From positions 306,832-370,831 of the forward strand of contig NZ_PQCC01000002.1 in assembly GCF_002964785.1 (NCBI RefSeq): a stretch of 64,000 bases of DNA, written 5' to 3'. A model generated the notes under the pieces. The model made no database searches. It was given only the letters and a program-made list of their open reading frames with translations, and was not told the DNA's origin. This document shows, in pieces, positions 27,911 through 37,399 of this stretch. How positions within the stretch are numbered: position 1 is the stretch's first letter; each line of letters begins with the position of its first letter. The translations under genes and the position numbers were made by a program. The DNA comes from Pseudoalteromonas sp. T1lg48. GTDB lineage: Bacteria; Pseudomonadota; Gammaproteobacteria; Enterobacterales; Alteromonadaceae.

Positions 27911-28918
27911 TCATACCAAACCGGTGTTAATGGCCAGACCCGCATTCAGGTTCATGCACTGCAATGCTTGACCCGAAGCGCCTTTAAGTAGGTTGTCGAT
28001 GGCGACGCTGACAATCAGCTGCTGCCCTTTAACATGCCAACCGATGTCGACATAGGGTTGATTTTCAATGCCTTTAATGGAGGCCACCTGATTGGCGCCC
28101 AATAGGCGAATTAGGGGCTCGTCGGCCAGTACCTGATAGGCACCGCTGACATCATCCAGCGTTACATCGGCATTGAGGGTGGCGTAAATGGTGGCCAAAA
28201 TGCCGCGCTTAAAATTACCCAGGTGCGGTGTAAACAGTACGGGATGCTGCAAATACTGCTCGATTTCAGGAGTATGACGATGGTTAAACAAGCCGTAAGG
28301 AGCCAAAGAGACTTCGCAAAAATGGGTGCCGATATTGGCCTTGCGCCCTGCACCGGTTACCCCGGATACCGCATTGATGATCACCTGCTGCTCAGCGGCC
28401 AACAAACCGGCCTGTTGCAACGGCTTCAGAGCATTTAAACTGGCGGTCGGGTAGCAACCGGCCACGGCCACTAGCTGCGCGGTTTTCAGCGCTTCGCTGT
28501 GCCATTCCGCCAAACCATAAACGGCCTGCGCTAATAGTTCGGGATGTTGGTGGGTAAAACCATAGAATTCTTCATATAAATCGGCATCGGCAAGGCGAAA
28601 GCCGCCGGATAGATCAAAAACCTTCAGGCCCTTGGCAAGAAACTGGGGAGCCAGATCTACACTGACTTTGTGATCCGTACACAGGCACACCACATCGGCC
28701 TGCGCCGCAATGGTGGCAATGGCCGATTCGTCCATGCCCTGCAACGGCAGGTCCACTATGCCTTTGTGCTCTGGATACAAGACACTAAGGGGTTTATTAA
28801 GATCCGCACTGCCGGCAGAAACATAACAGCCGACAAGTTCAAAGTGAGGATGTGTTGCGACTAATTTGGCTAGCTCTGCACCGCTGTAGCCACTCGCGCC
28901 AATAATTACAATATTCAT
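27911..28918 (-). CDS. argC: N-acetyl-gamma-glutamyl-phosphate reductase
   Basis: 335 aa. Reduces N-acetylglutamyl phosphate to the semialdehyde. Rossmann start IVIIGASGYSGAELAKLV; the catalytic Cys lies in VAVAGCYPTAS; HRHTPEIEQ is also conserved. First structural gene of argCBFGH(A). Its leader (28919-29048) holds a short Arg-ended ORF and an intrinsic terminator, so expression is probably attenuated as well as repressed by ArgR. Confidence 0.96.
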   Translation of the reverse strand: MNIVIIGASGYSGAELAKLVATHPHFELVGCYVSAGSADLNKPLSVLYPEHKGIVDLPLQGMDESAIATIAAQADVVCLCTDHKVSVDLAPQFLAKGLKVFDLSGGFRLADADLYEEFYGFTHQHPELLAQAVYGLAEWHSEALKTAQLVAVAGCYPTASLNALKPLQQAGLLAAEQQVIINAVSGVTGAGRKANIGTHFCEVSLAPYGLFNHRHTPEIEQYLQHPVLFTPHLGNFKRGILATIYATLNADVTLDDVSGAYQVLADEPLIRLLGANQVASIKGIENQPYVDIGWHVKGQQLIVSVAIDNLLKGASGQALQCMNLNAGLAINTGLV

Positions 28919-28967
28919 TAATTACACTCAAAAATCAGAAAGTAAGTAACGGGCGAGATGCCCGACG

Positions 28968-29007
28968 AAAAAAAGCGAGTACACACAAGGGAGTTTGTGT
29001 GTACTCG
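28968..29007 (-). terminator. Intrinsic terminator in the argC leader (attenuator)
   Basis: A perfect 13-bp stem, CGAGTACACACAA / TTGTGTGTACTCG, with a 6-base loop (28976-29007). On the minus strand it is followed by C and seven U (28974-28968). It lies between the arg promoter and argC, 50 bases before the argC start and two bases after the leader-peptide stop. Confidence 0.85.
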
Positions 29008-29009
29008 AA

Positions 29010-29048
29010 CTATCGTCGTGACGCTATGCTAAAGAGGTATTGAACCAT
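29010..29048 (-). CDS. Putative arginine leader peptide (attenuator ORF)
   Basis: A 12-codon frame, MVQYLFSIASRR, whose last two codons are CGA CGA followed by TAG. AGGT stands four bases before its ATG. The stop is two bases from the base of the terminator hairpin at 28976-29007, so a ribosome stalled on the Arg codons would cover the 5' arm. The placement between the predicted argC promoter and argC is what an attenuation leader requires. Not in any list I know for argC. Coding status is inferred from position and codons only. Confidence 0.6.
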   Translation of the reverse strand: MVQYLFSIASRR

Positions 29049-29074
29049 TTACCTAACCAATATTTATGCTGAAA

Positions 29075-29094
29075 ATGTGAATTGATATTCACTA
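29075..29094. promoter_or_regulatory. ARG box (ArgR operator)
   Basis: TGTGAATTGATATTCACT is a near-palindromic match to the ArgR site TNTGAAT-WWWW-ATTCANA. It overlaps the -10 of the argC promoter and the -35 of the argE promoter, so ArgR bound here would block both. A weaker second match, TATGAATAAATATTT, lies at 29124-29138. Confidence 0.8.
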
Positions 29095-29110
29095 TAAAGA
29101 CATTTATATT
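29082..29110 (+). promoter_or_regulatory. Predicted sigma70 promoter of argE
   Basis: TTGATA, 17 bases, TATATT. Predicted start near 29117, about 30 bases before the argE ATG. The -35 lies inside the ARG box. Confidence 0.6.
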
Positions 29111-29119
29111 ATTATGCAA
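29091..29119 (-). promoter_or_regulatory. Predicted sigma70 promoter of the argCBFGH(A) operon
   Basis: On the minus strand TTGCAT (29119-29114), 17 bases, TATAGT (29096-29091). Predicted start near 29084, giving a short untranslated leader before the Arg leader peptide at 29048. The -10 overlaps the ARG box. Confidence 0.6.
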
Positions 29120-29147
29120 TAGATATGAATAAATATTTGGAATTTAT

Positions 29148-30293
29148 ATGTCGAACCCAGATTTTCTTACGCGCTACCAGCAACTTATTGCCGCTCCCTC
29201 GATCAGCTCGCTCGATCCGGCCCTAAGTCAAAGTAACCGCGGTGTTATTGAGTTGCTGGCAACCTGGTGCGAATCCTTGGGTTTTCACAGTGAGGTCATC
29301 GAGCTGCAAAGCGCCCCCGGCAAATACAATTTACTGGCCAAACGCGGCAGCGGTGCAGGTGGCCTGATGCTCGCCGGGCACACGGATACCGTGCCCTTTG
29401 ACGAAGGTCGCTGGCAGCGCGACCCTTTTACACTCATGGCCGAAGACAACAAGCTATATGGTTTGGGCAGTATTGATATGAAAGGATTTTTTGCTTTTGT
29501 GCTCAATGCCATTGCCGAGCTTGATAGCAGTAAACAACAGCGTCCATTATTACTGCTGGCCACCGCCGATGAAGAAACCACCATGGCCGGAGCTCAGGAA
29601 GTGGCTCGCTATCCAGATCTAAAACCCGAGCGCTGTATTATTGGCGAGCCTACCGACATGGTGCCCGTGTTTACCCACAAAGGGCATATGACTTCGGCCA
29701 TTCGCATCATAGGAAAAAGCGGTCATAGCTCAGATCCGGAGCGCGGTATTAATGCCATTGAAGTAATGCATCTGGTGATTCAAAAGCTGCTGAAATTAAA
29801 AGAGGAACTAAAGAATAAATATTCAGTTCCTGATTTTGCAATTCCCTACCCGACACTGAACCTGGGTCATATCCATGGCGGCGACAATGCCAATCGTATT
29901 TGCGGCTGTTGTGAGCTGCAACTCGATATGCGCCCGCTGCCCGGCCTGAGCATCGCCGAGCTGCAAGCCATGTTGCTTGATGCCACCAAGGACATCAACG
30001 CACGTTATCCGGGCTCTGTGGAAGTGTGGGATATGCACGAGCCGATCCCGGCCTTTGCCGGCAGCAAAGACAGCGCCCTGGTCAAATTGGCGGAAAAGCT
30101 CTCACAGCAAGCGGCCGTGGCCGTTAATTACTGCACCGAGGCACCCTTTATTCAACAGTTAGGATGCGAAACCATAGTGATGGGGCCGGGCTCCATCGAG
30201 CAGGCACACCAGCCCAATGAGTATCTGGCCATGGAACGCATTGCCCCTTCACAAAAGATCATTAAAGAGCTTATCTATCAAAGCTGCTGGTAA
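29148..30293 (+). CDS. argE: Acetylornithine deacetylase
   Basis: 381 aa, M20 metallopeptidase family. Removes the acetyl group from N-acetylornithine. Metal-site motifs: LAGHTDTVPFD, GSIDMKGFFAF, TADEETTMAGA and, near the C-terminus, GPGSIEQAHQPNEY. Divergent from argC with a shared ArgR-type operator. The ATG is preceded only by a weak GGA. ArgE completes a linear (non-recycling) pathway, which fits with an acetylglutamate synthase fused to ArgH. Confidence 0.95.
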   Translation: MSNPDFLTRYQQLIAAPSISSLDPALSQSNRGVIELLATWCESLGFHSEVIELQSAPGKYNLLAKRGSGAGGLMLAGHTDTVPFDEGRWQRDPFTLMAEDNKLYGLGSIDMKGFFAFVLNAIAELDSSKQQRPLLLLATADEETTMAGAQEVARYPDLKPERCIIGEPTDMVPVFTHKGHMTSAIRIIGKSGHSSDPERGINAIEVMHLVIQKLLKLKEELKNKYSVPDFAIPYPTLNLGHIHGGDNANRICGCCELQLDMRPLPGLSIAELQAMLLDATKDINARYPGSVEVWDMHEPIPAFAGSKDSALVKLAEKLSQQAAVAVNYCTEAPFIQQLGCETIVMGPGSIEQAHQPNEYLAMERIAPSQKIIKELIYQSCW

Positions 30294-30316
30294 GCCAAAC
30301 CCTAAAACACAGGCAT

Positions 30317-30343
30317 AAAAAAAGCCCCTCAGTGAGGGGCTTT
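30317..30343. terminator. Bidirectional terminator between argE and pstS
   Basis: Seven A, GCCCCTC-AGT-GAGGGGC, TTT on the plus strand; the reverse reading ends in seven U and serves pstS. It separates the two convergent genes. Confidence 0.85.
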
Positions 30344-30370
30344 GCTATCTAATCAACAAGATTCAAAGGA

Positions 30371-31339
30371 TTACATCAAACCTAGCTTTTTAAGCTCGCT
30401 TTCAACCATCTTGTTAGAAAGTGGTACATAGCCGTCTTTCTCAACAATCTTTTGACCGGTTTGTGACAGCACCATCTTGATAAACTCTGCTTCGATAGGC
30501 GCAAGCGGTTTATTTGGGTGCTTGTTCACGTAAACGTATAGGAAACGTGATAGTGGGTACTTACCAGTTGCAACGTTTTCTAACGTTGCATCTACGAACT
30601 TATCGCCTTTCTTCGCTAGAGGTACGGTACGAACACCCGATGTTTTATAACCGATGCCCGAGTAACCAATGGCGTTTACTGATGACGAGATTGACTGTAC
30701 TACAGAAGCCGAACCAGGTTGCTCGTTTACGTTGTTACGGAAGTCACCTTTACAAAGTGCTTTCTTCTTGAAGTAACCGTAAGTACCTGATACCGAGTTA
30801 CGACCGTAAAGCTGGATGTCTTTAGCAGCCCAATCGCCTTCAAGACCCACTTCACCCCAACGATTCACTTCCTCTGACGCACCGCATTTACGAGTAGATG
30901 AGAAAATAGCATCTACCTGGTCAATACGAAGACCTTCGATTGGGTTGTCTTTGTGTACGAATACAGCCAGGGCATCAATCGCTACACGGATTTCAGTAGG
31001 CTTATAGCCGTGACGCTTTTCGAATGCTTCGATTTCTTTCGACTTCATCTTGCGGCTCATAGGGCCAAAGTTTGCCGTACCTTCGGTCAATGCCGGTGGC
31101 GCAGTAGATGAACCAGCCGCTTGGATCTGGATATTTACGTTAGGGTAAATACGCTTATATTCTTCGGCCCAGAAGGTCATCATGTTGGCTAAGGTATCAG
31201 AACCTACTGATGAAAAGTTACCAGAGATGCCGCTTGTTTTTTCATACTCTGCGATAGCTTCATCTGTGGCCATCGCCTGACCTGCAGTTAGGGCACTAAC
31301 AGCAACGCCCATTGCAGCAACTAAGTTTTTAAATTTCAT
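30371..31339 (-). CDS. pstS: PstS-family phosphate-binding protein
   Basis: 322 aa from the ATG at 31339 (GGAG ahead); the longer frame to 31372 adds an unsupported 11 residues. Signal peptide about 1-24. The phosphate-site motifs are [23 protein letters not shown] and [15 protein letters not shown]. Captures phosphate for the PstCAB transporter, not encoded in this window. It lies downstream of phoBR with its own Pho box at 31419-31436. Length is typical of the PstS branch common in marine gammaproteobacteria. Confidence 0.9.
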   Translation of the reverse strand: MKFKNLVAAMGVAVSALTAGQAMATDEAIAEYEKTSGISGNFSSVGSDTLANMMTFWAEEYKRIYPNVNIQIQAAGSSTAPPALTEGTANFGPMSRKMKSKEIEAFEKRHGYKPTEIRVAIDALAVFVHKDNPIEGLRIDQVDAIFSSTRKCGASEEVNRWGEVGLEGDWAAKDIQLYGRNSVSGTYGYFKKKALCKGDFRNNVNEQPGSASVVQSISSSVNAIGYSGIGYKTSGVRTVPLAKKGDKFVDATLENVATGKYPLSRFLYVYVNKHPNKPLAPIEAEFIKMVLSQTGQKIVEKDGYVPLSNKMVESELKKLGLM

Positions 31340-31397
31340 TGGGTTCTCCAATTTGTGTGTCCCATGTTTCAACTGCGACCATTGTGCAGCGATAAAA

Positions 31398-31436
31398 TGA
31401 CAGTTAGATTACTCGAAAATGACACTTTTATGACTT
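31398..31436 (-). promoter_or_regulatory. Pho box upstream of pstS
   Basis: On the minus strand AAGTCAT-AAAA-GTGTCAT (31436-31419), 11-base phased like the PhoB site, with a third TGTCAT at 31404-31398. It overlaps the end of phoR, about 65-95 bases before the pstS start. Confidence 0.75.
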
Positions 31437-32759
31437 TACGGAAGGTGTTGAATTTGGCTTATTGGTCACTATCCAGCTCGGTGCAAATGCAAACCAAAAA
31501 CACGAGCCTACGCCCACTGTGCTCTCTATATGCAACTGCGAATCATGACGTGACAGCACGTGCTTGGTAATGGCCAAACCCAGCCCCGAACCACCTGTTT
31601 TTCGGCTACGGGCCTTATCAACACGATAAAAACGCTCGGTTAAACGATTAAGGTGTTCGGGCGCTATGCCTTCACCGTTATCGCTGACGCTAAAGTGGGC
31701 ACAACCATCCTTGCGCTGCCAGCGCACGGTGATCTTCCCGCCCTCGGGGGTATAATGCACGGCGTTAAAAACCAGATTAGAAAAGGCACTGCGTAATTCA
31801 TCGGCGGCGCCGAGAATATCGAGATCCGACTCAACGTCAAAGACCAGGGTATGGCCCTTCTCTTGATTGAGCGACTGTGCCTCGGTGTGAATTAACTCCA
31901 ACATGTGTGGTACATGCACTGGCTTATCGTTGTCGTGTTTACGCGCCCCTTCGATGCGCGATAACGACAACAACTGATTGACGAGCGAGTCCATGCGCTG
32001 ACACTGTTCGATCATGGTGCCATGGGCCTTATTCCACATCGACGGCGGCGGCATATTGTCACCATCCATCATTTCCAGGTAGCCGGTTACCACGGTCAGC
32101 GGTGTGCGCAGTTCATGAGACACATTGGCGACAAAGTCTTTACGCATCTGCTCAAGCTGTTTTAAACGGGTAATATCACGCACCACCATCATGATCTGCG
32201 ACTGAGCATAAGGCATCACCCGAAATTCCAATACCTGTTCGCCATTGTGGGCTATATCGAGCTCGAGGGCTTCTTCATACTCCCCCCCGGCCATATAACG
32301 GCTAAATTTAGGATGGCGGATCAGGTTGTCGATGCGCTGGCCATGATCTGTAGGCCATTGCAGTCCTAATAATCTTAATGCCAATTGGTTACACCAGACG
32401 ATACTAAAATCACGCTGTAGCACGATGACCGCATCGGGCACCGCCTCGGCGCCTTCTCGAAAACGACGAATTAAATCGGCCAGTTCGTTGCGCTTCTTGC
32501 GGTTGCGCTGTTGCAGGTGGTATATCCCCTCGAAGACTTGCTCCCAGGCCCCCTCTCCTTCGGGCGGGTTAAAACTGCGCTGGTTTATTAACCAATCGCT
32601 AAGACGATAAAGTTGACGATAATGCCATAACAACAAGGTAAAGGCGCCGAGGAAAAGAAGCAAAAAAGGCGCGCCTACAAGCACGCCTATCAGCACCAAT
32701 GGTAAGAAATACATAAACAAACGCTTGGTTAAGGTTCGTTTATTAACTACTCGATACAT
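31428..32759 (-). CDS. phoR: Phosphate-sensing histidine kinase PhoR
   Basis: 443 aa. Two close membrane helices (about 14-46), a charged linker, a PAS domain (about 95-195), HisKA with the phospho-accepting His215 in VANVSHELRTPLTVV, and a HATPase domain with NLVFNAVHYTPEGG and TGGSGLGLAITK. It phosphorylates PhoB when phosphate is short, under control of the Pst system. It follows phoB on the same strand by 72 bases. The 3' end carries the pstS Pho box. Confidence 0.95.
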   Translation of the reverse strand: MYRVVNKRTLTKRLFMYFLPLVLIGVLVGAPFLLLFLGAFTLLLWHYRQLYRLSDWLINQRSFNPPEGEGAWEQVFEGIYHLQQRNRKKRNELADLIRRFREGAEAVPDAVIVLQRDFSIVWCNQLALRLLGLQWPTDHGQRIDNLIRHPKFSRYMAGGEYEEALELDIAHNGEQVLEFRVMPYAQSQIMMVVRDITRLKQLEQMRKDFVANVSHELRTPLTVVTGYLEMMDGDNMPPPSMWNKAHGTMIEQCQRMDSLVNQLLSLSRIEGARKHDNDKPVHVPHMLELIHTEAQSLNQEKGHTLVFDVESDLDILGAADELRSAFSNLVFNAVHYTPEGGKITVRWQRKDGCAHFSVSDNGEGIAPEHLNRLTERFYRVDKARSRKTGGSGLGLAITKHVLSRHDSQLHIESTVGVGSCFWFAFAPSWIVTNKPNSTPSVKS

Positions 32760-32831
32760 ACAATATCTCTGCTCTATGCCCGGCTAGCCGAGCATAAACC
32801 TACTCATCCGTGAAAAGTAATTGATGACAGG

Positions 32832-33521
32832 CTAAACCTTACTAGAAAAACGGTACCCAGCGCCACGCACTGTCTGTACCAGACGATCATGGCCCATGGG
32901 TGAGATCGCTTTACGTAAACGACGAATATGCACATCCACCGTTCTGTCTTCCACATATACGTTCGTCCCCCAAACATGATCAAGCAGTTGCTCGCGACTG
33001 TATACACGCTCTGGGTGAGTCATAAAGAAGTGCAATAAACGGAACTCGGTTGGTCCCATATCCAATTCGCTGCCCTGCGAGGTGACACGGTGTGAAATAG
33101 GATCCAGGCGTAAGCCATGTACCTCAATGGCCTCTTCCAATGACGTTGGAGCGACACGGCGGATAACGGCTTTAATACGCGCCATCAGTTCTTTCGGAGA
33201 AAACGGCTTAGTCACATAATCATCGGCACCCACTTCGAGACCACGCACCTTGTCTTCTTCCTCGCCACGGGCGGTCAGCATGATGATGGGGATCTGACGA
33301 GTGTGCTCACTTTGCTTAAACTTTTTGGCAATTTGAATACCACTGCCACCAGGAAGCATCCAATCAAGTAGCACCATATCAGGGTAAGGCTCAACCATGG
33401 CCGCTATCGCAGAGTCGTAATCTTCAGCTTCGATAGCCTGAAAACCATTCTGTTCTAATACAAACACCAGCATTTCGCGGATTGGTGCCTCATCATCAAC
33501 AACAAGAACTTTACGTGACAT
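32832..33521 (-). CDS. phoB: Phosphate regulon response regulator PhoB
   Basis: 229 aa, OmpR/PhoB family. Receiver domain with Asp53 in [11 protein letters not shown] and the conserved Thr/Lys ([16 protein letters not shown]), then the winged-helix DNA-binding domain ending in [14 protein letters not shown] and VRGAGYRF. Binds Pho boxes when phosphorylated by PhoR. A three-repeat Pho box precedes its own gene, so it is probably autoregulated. Confidence 0.97.
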   Translation of the reverse strand: MSRKVLVVDDEAPIREMLVFVLEQNGFQAIEAEDYDSAIAAMVEPYPDMVLLDWMLPGGSGIQIAKKFKQSEHTRQIPIIMLTARGEEEDKVRGLEVGADDYVTKPFSPKELMARIKAVIRRVAPTSLEEAIEVHGLRLDPISHRVTSQGSELDMGPTEFRLLHFFMTHPERVYSREQLLDHVWGTNVYVEDRTVDVHIRRLRKAISPMGHDRLVQTVRGAGYRFSSKV

Positions 33522-33564
33522 TCCATTTATCTCTAATCAGTTTCATTGGACTGATGTCATTATT

Positions 33565-33592
33565 ATGACTTTTTGTGACAGTTTTATGAAAG
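33565..33592 (-). promoter_or_regulatory. Pho box upstream of phoB
   Basis: On the minus strand CTTTCAT-AAAA-CTGTCAC-AAA-AAGTCAT: three TGTCAT-type repeats at 10-11 base spacing, about 45-70 bases before the phoB start. Confidence 0.8.
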
Positions 33593-33608
33593 ACTACACC
33601 CTTAATGA

Positions 33609-33907
33609 TGATCTCGCAAAAATCCTTTTGATCCGCAGGGATCAGCGTTTTACTAAGTATTGTTGCCAGGATCAGATTTGTACTAAGCAAGGTATGAGGG
33701 ATCAATATTTTACTAATTGATCCCGCCTGGGATCAGTTTTATACCTAGTGCTCACTGCTAGCCCTTGGATAAGATGCTGATAATTGTTTACTTCTTAATC
33801 AGCGCATCAAGCCTGAGCGCGGCAATGGGTATTATATTGATCCGAAAACAAGCTCGGGTTGATAAAAACCTGATCCCAAGGATCCTTCCTTGATAAAACC
33901 TTGATCC
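33609..33907. repeat. GATC-rich iteron-like repeat array
   Basis: Between phoB and fba. Four direct copies of GGATCAGNNTTTTACTAAG start at 33639, 33669, 33699 and 33730 (period 30, 30, 31). Three inverted copies have their GGATCA at 33843, 33876 and 33907, spaced 33 and 31 bases. About eleven GATC sites fall in 300 bases, where about one is expected. There is no reading frame. Phasing near three helical turns suggests cooperative binding of a protein. Function unknown; Dam methylation would mark it heavily if the host has Dam. Confidence 0.75.
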
Positions 33908-33938
33908 AAAAAAGCCCCGTTTAACACGAGGCTTTTTT
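33908..33938 (-). terminator. Intrinsic terminator of epd-pgk-fba
   Basis: On the minus strand AAAAAAGCCTCG-TGTTAAA-CGGGGCTTTTTT. About 20 bases past the fba stop. Confidence 0.85.
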
Positions 33939-33958
33939 ATCGGACTAAGTCACTAAAA

Positions 33959-35023
33959 TTACTTAACTTTAGGATTTAGCTCACCGCTTAGATAGCGCAT
34001 GTGCATGTCATCTAGCGAGATAGGCTTGATCTTGCTCGCCTGACCGGCCGTACCGAATGCCTCATAACGCGCCACACAGATCTCAGTCATGGCTTTCGTT
34101 GCTTCGGCAAGGAACTTACGCGGATCAAAGTTCGATGGGTTTTGCGCCAGATGACGACGAACCGCACCGGTTGAAGCTAAACGTAGATCGGTGTCAATGT
34201 TCACCTTACGAACACCGTGCTTGATACCTTCAACGATCTGCTCTACCGGCACACCGTAAGTTTCAGGGATCTCACCGCCAAACTCGTTGATCACCGCTAA
34301 CCACTCCTGTGGAACCGATGACGAACCGTGCATTACCAGGTGCGTATCAGGAATACGGCTGTGGATTTCTTTGATGCGGTCAATCGCAAGAATATCGCCC
34401 GTTGGTGGACGAGTAAACTTGTAGGCACCGTGCGAAGTACCACAGGCGATTGCCAGCGCATCAACACCGGTTTTAGCAACGAAGTCTGCCGCTTCTTCCG
34501 GGTCGGTTAGCAGTTGGTCGTGGCTTAGTTTACCTACCGCGCCAATACCGTCTTCTTCACCCGCTTCACCGGTTTCCAGTGAACCTAGAACACCTAGCTC
34601 ACCCTCAACAGATACACCACAAGCGTGGGCCATTTCTACGGTGCGACGAGTTACGTCTACATTGTATTCATAAGATGAAGGCGTTTTACCATCGTCAAGC
34701 AATGAGCCATCCATCATTACCGATGAGAAGCCAAGCTGGATAGAACGCTGACATACCGCCGGTGAAGTACCGTGGTCTTGGTGCATTACTACCGGGATGT
34801 GTGGCCACTCTTCGATTGCCGCCAAAATCATATGGCGAATAAAAGGGGCACCCGCGTATTTACGTGCGCCGGCTGAACCTTGCACAATAACCGGGCTGTT
34901 TGTTTTGTCGGCCGCTTCCATGATGGCACGCATTTGCTCTTGGTTATTTACATTGAAGGCAGGTACGCCGTAACCAAATTCCGCCGCATGGTCGAGAAGT
35001 TGACGCATACTGATCAAAGCCAT
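33959..35023 (-). CDS. fba: Class II fructose-bisphosphate aldolase
   Basis: 354 aa from the ATG at 35023, with GGAG nine bases ahead. Cleaves or forms fructose 1,6-bisphosphate; Zn-dependent. Motifs: [12 protein letters not shown], the metal-binding [30 protein letters not shown], and VHGSS-type [10 protein letters not shown]. It belongs to the branch with the long C-terminus often labelled Calvin-cycle subtype. Third gene of epd-pgk-fba; the GATC-rich array lies beyond its terminator. Confidence 0.95.
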   Translation of the reverse strand: MALISMRQLLDHAAEFGYGVPAFNVNNQEQMRAIMEAADKTNSPVIVQGSAGARKYAGAPFIRHMILAAIEEWPHIPVVMHQDHGTSPAVCQRSIQLGFSSVMMDGSLLDDGKTPSSYEYNVDVTRRTVEMAHACGVSVEGELGVLGSLETGEAGEEDGIGAVGKLSHDQLLTDPEEAADFVAKTGVDALAIACGTSHGAYKFTRPPTGDILAIDRIKEIHSRIPDTHLVMHGSSSVPQEWLAVINEFGGEIPETYGVPVEQIVEGIKHGVRKVNIDTDLRLASTGAVRRHLAQNPSNFDPRKFLAEATKAMTEICVARYEAFGTAGQASKIKPISLDDMHMRYLSGELNPKVK

Positions 35024-35081
35024 TTCGCTTATCTCCAATTTTTGATAGCACCAGACTATCGGGTTTTTTGAACGGGATGAT

Positions 35082-35160
35082 GCTTGGTTTTACCAAGGGT
35101 TTTACCAAGCGGAGCCCTAGGCTCCAAACACAAGGCCGGCTATAGTGAGAGGCCGGCCTT
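35082..35160 (-). other. Hairpins in the pgk-fba spacer
   Basis: The 145-base spacer contains GCTTGGT...ACCAAGC with two TTTTACCAAG copies (35082-35110), the palindrome GGAGCCCTAGGCTCC (35111-35125) and AAGGCCGGC...GCCGGCCTT (35132-35160). There is no strong U-tract, so these may stabilise or process the mRNA rather than end it. Confidence 0.45.
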
Positions 35161-35168
35161 AGAGTATC

Positions 35169-36347
35169 TTATTGTTTTGCTCGCTCTTCTAGCATAGCAA
35201 CCGCAGGTAGTTTTTTCCCTTCTAGGAACTCCAAGAAGGCACCACCACCGGTAGAGATGTATGAGATCTTATCAGCCACATGATATTTATCAATGGCTGC
35301 TAGGGTGTCACCACCACCGGCAATTGAGAATGCATCCGACTCGGCAATCGCTTTGGCAATGCTCTGCGTACCATTACCGAATTGATCAAACTCGAATACG
35401 CCAACCGGGCCATTCCAGACGATGGTACCGGCTTTGGCAATGATATCGCCAAGCTCTTTAGCCGTGTCCGGGCCGATATCGAAGATCATGTCTTCATCGG
35501 TCACTTCCTGCACGTCTTTAAGCTGTGCTACTGCCGATTCCGAGAACTCGTTACCAACCACCACATCAACAGGAACCGGAATATCACCGCCGTTAGCACG
35601 GGCTTTCTCGGTAAGCTTTTGCGCTTCACCAATCAAGTCCTGCTCATACAATGATTTACCCACTGGGTGACCGGCCGCTGCGATAAAGGTATTGGCAATA
35701 CCGCCACCGGTAACCAATTGGTCAACCACGTTCGATAGCGAGTCAAGCACGGTCAGCTTGGTTGATACCTTAGAGCCACCAACGATGGCAACCAAAGGAC
35801 GTCGTGGGTTATCAAGGGCCTTACCTAGCGCGTCTAGTTCCGCAGCAAGCAAAGGGCCGGCACAGGCTACAGGAGCATGCATACCCACACCGTGGGTTGA
35901 AGCCTGAGCGCGGTGTGCGGTGCCGAATGCGTCCATTACGTACACGTCACATAAAGCGGCTAATTGCTTCGCCAGCGCTTCGTCGTTGGCTTTTTCACCC
36001 TTGTTGAAACGCACGTTTTCGAATACCACAACTTCGTTGTCAGCAACTTCTACGCCGTTTAGATAATCTTTCGCTAAACGTACATTTTGCGCCAGCTTGT
36101 CGTTCAGGTAATCAACAACCGGAGCCAGAGAGAATGCATCATCATATTGGCCTTCGGTAGGACGGCCCAGGTGCGACATGATCATCACCTTAGCGCCTTT
36201 GTCTAACGCCAATTGAATGGTCGGCAAGGCAGCACGCAAGCGCGCGTCAGAACTTACCTTACCATCTTTAATAGGCACGTTTAGATCTTCACGGATCAAT
36301 ACGCGTTTGCCTGCTAAATCCAAATCCGCCATCTTAATGACCGACAT
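35169..36347 (-). CDS. pgk: Phosphoglycerate kinase
   Basis: 392 aa. Start set at the ATG at 36347, six bases after AAGGAG; an ATG at 36353 touches that site. Transfers phosphate from 1,3-bisphosphoglycerate to ADP. Motifs: [25 protein letters not shown], and the C-terminal [12 protein letters not shown] with [15 protein letters not shown]. Usual length. Operon with epd upstream (about 40 bases) and fba downstream. Confidence 0.97.
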   Translation of the reverse strand: MSVIKMADLDLAGKRVLIREDLNVPIKDGKVSSDARLRAALPTIQLALDKGAKVMIMSHLGRPTEGQYDDAFSLAPVVDYLNDKLAQNVRLAKDYLNGVEVADNEVVVFENVRFNKGEKANDEALAKQLAALCDVYVMDAFGTAHRAQASTHGVGMHAPVACAGPLLAAELDALGKALDNPRRPLVAIVGGSKVSTKLTVLDSLSNVVDQLVTGGGIANTFIAAAGHPVGKSLYEQDLIGEAQKLTEKARANGGDIPVPVDVVVGNEFSESAVAQLKDVQEVTDEDMIFDIGPDTAKELGDIIAKAGTIVWNGPVGVFEFDQFGNGTQSIAKAIAESDAFSIAGGGDTLAAIDKYHVADKISYISTGGGAFLEFLEGKKLPAVAMLEERAKQ

Positions 36348-36388
36348 TCTCATCTCCTTAGTTATACGTTTTATACAAAGTTAGATGC

Positions 36389-37399
36389 TTATTTTTGCAT
36401 CCACGCAGCCGAGGTATCGAGCATTCGATGAGCGAACCCCCACTCGTTGTCACACCATACTAATAGTTTTATCAAACGTTTATGACTAACCCGTGTCTGT
36501 GTACCGTCGATGATGCAAGAATGTGCATCATGGTTAAAATCGACCGACACCAGAGGTTCTTCGGTATAGTCTAAAATGCCTGCTAAGCGCCCGTGTACCG
36601 CCTTGGCAATGGCTTGATTGACATCACTGAGCGAGACATCGCTGTTGACGGTCACACTCAAATCCATTGCGGTTACATTTATGGTCGGCACGCGCACCGC
36701 AATAGCCTCAAAGCGGCCATGAAATTTAGGTAAAATGCGTTCGATGCCACGCGCTAATTTAGTATCCACCGGAATTATAGACTGACTTGCGGCACGGGTG
36801 CGGCGTAAATCATCATGGTAGGCATCGATTACCTGCTGATCATGCATTGAGGCATGAATAGTAGTAATGGCTCCGGACTCGATACCGAACGCATCATCAA
36901 GCACCTGAATCACTGGCACAATACAGTTGGTGGTGCAAGAACCGTTGGAAACTATGGTCTGCTCGGCGTTTAATTCGTGATCGTTAATGCCATACACTAT
37001 GGTGGCGTCGACATCGGCATCGGCGGGTTGAGAAAATAACACCTTTTTGGCACCAGCATGCAAATGCTTTTGTGCGTCAAGACGGGAGTGATAGACCCCG
37101 GTGCACTCAAGCACGATATCCACCTCGTGCTGCTGCCAAGGCAAGGCACTGGCGTCTTCTTCGCAATATAAAGCTATGCTGTCACCATCGACGATCAAGG
37201 CCTGCTCGCCGAGCTCCACGGGAAAGGCAAAACGCCCATGGGCCGTGTCGTATTTGAGTAAATGAGCAATGCCTTCTGGCTTAGCTAACTCATTGATCGC
37301 AACAATTTCAAATTCGCTGCGGCGTCCGCTCTCGTATAAAGCTCGTAAAATATTGCGACCGATGCGGCCAAAGCCATTAATTGCCAGCTTAATTGCCAT
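36389..37399 (-). CDS. epd: Erythrose-4-phosphate dehydrogenase
   Basis: 336 aa, GAPDH superfamily. NAD motif [15 protein letters not shown]; catalytic Cys in [12 protein letters not shown] and His in [18 protein letters not shown]. The latter stretch and the neighbour order epd-pgk-fba point to Epd (pyridoxal phosphate synthesis) rather than glycolytic GAPDH. First gene of the operon. Confidence 0.9.
   Translation of the reverse strand: MAIKLAINGFGRIGRNILRALYESGRRSEFEIVAINELAKPEGIAHLLKYDTAHGRFAFPVELGEQALIVDGDSIALYCEEDASALPWQQHEVDIVLECTGVYHSRLDAQKHLHAGAKKVLFSQPADADVDATIVYGINDHELNAEQTIVSNGSCTTNCIVPVIQVLDDAFGIESGAITTIHASMHDQQVIDAYHDDLRRTRAASQSIIPVDTKLARGIERILPKFHGRFEAIAVRVPTINVTAMDLSVTVNSDVSLSDVNQAIAKAVHGRLAGILDYTEEPLVSVDFNHDAHSCIIDGTQTRVSHKRLIKLLVWCDNEWGFAHRMLDTSAAWMQK

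Noticed and set aside
33609-33907. Chromosomal or plasmid replication origin
   Set aside because: Despite the iteron-like repeats and GATC density there is no DnaA-box cluster, no AT-rich unwinding element that I can identify, and no replication gene; the flanks are ordinary chromosomal genes.
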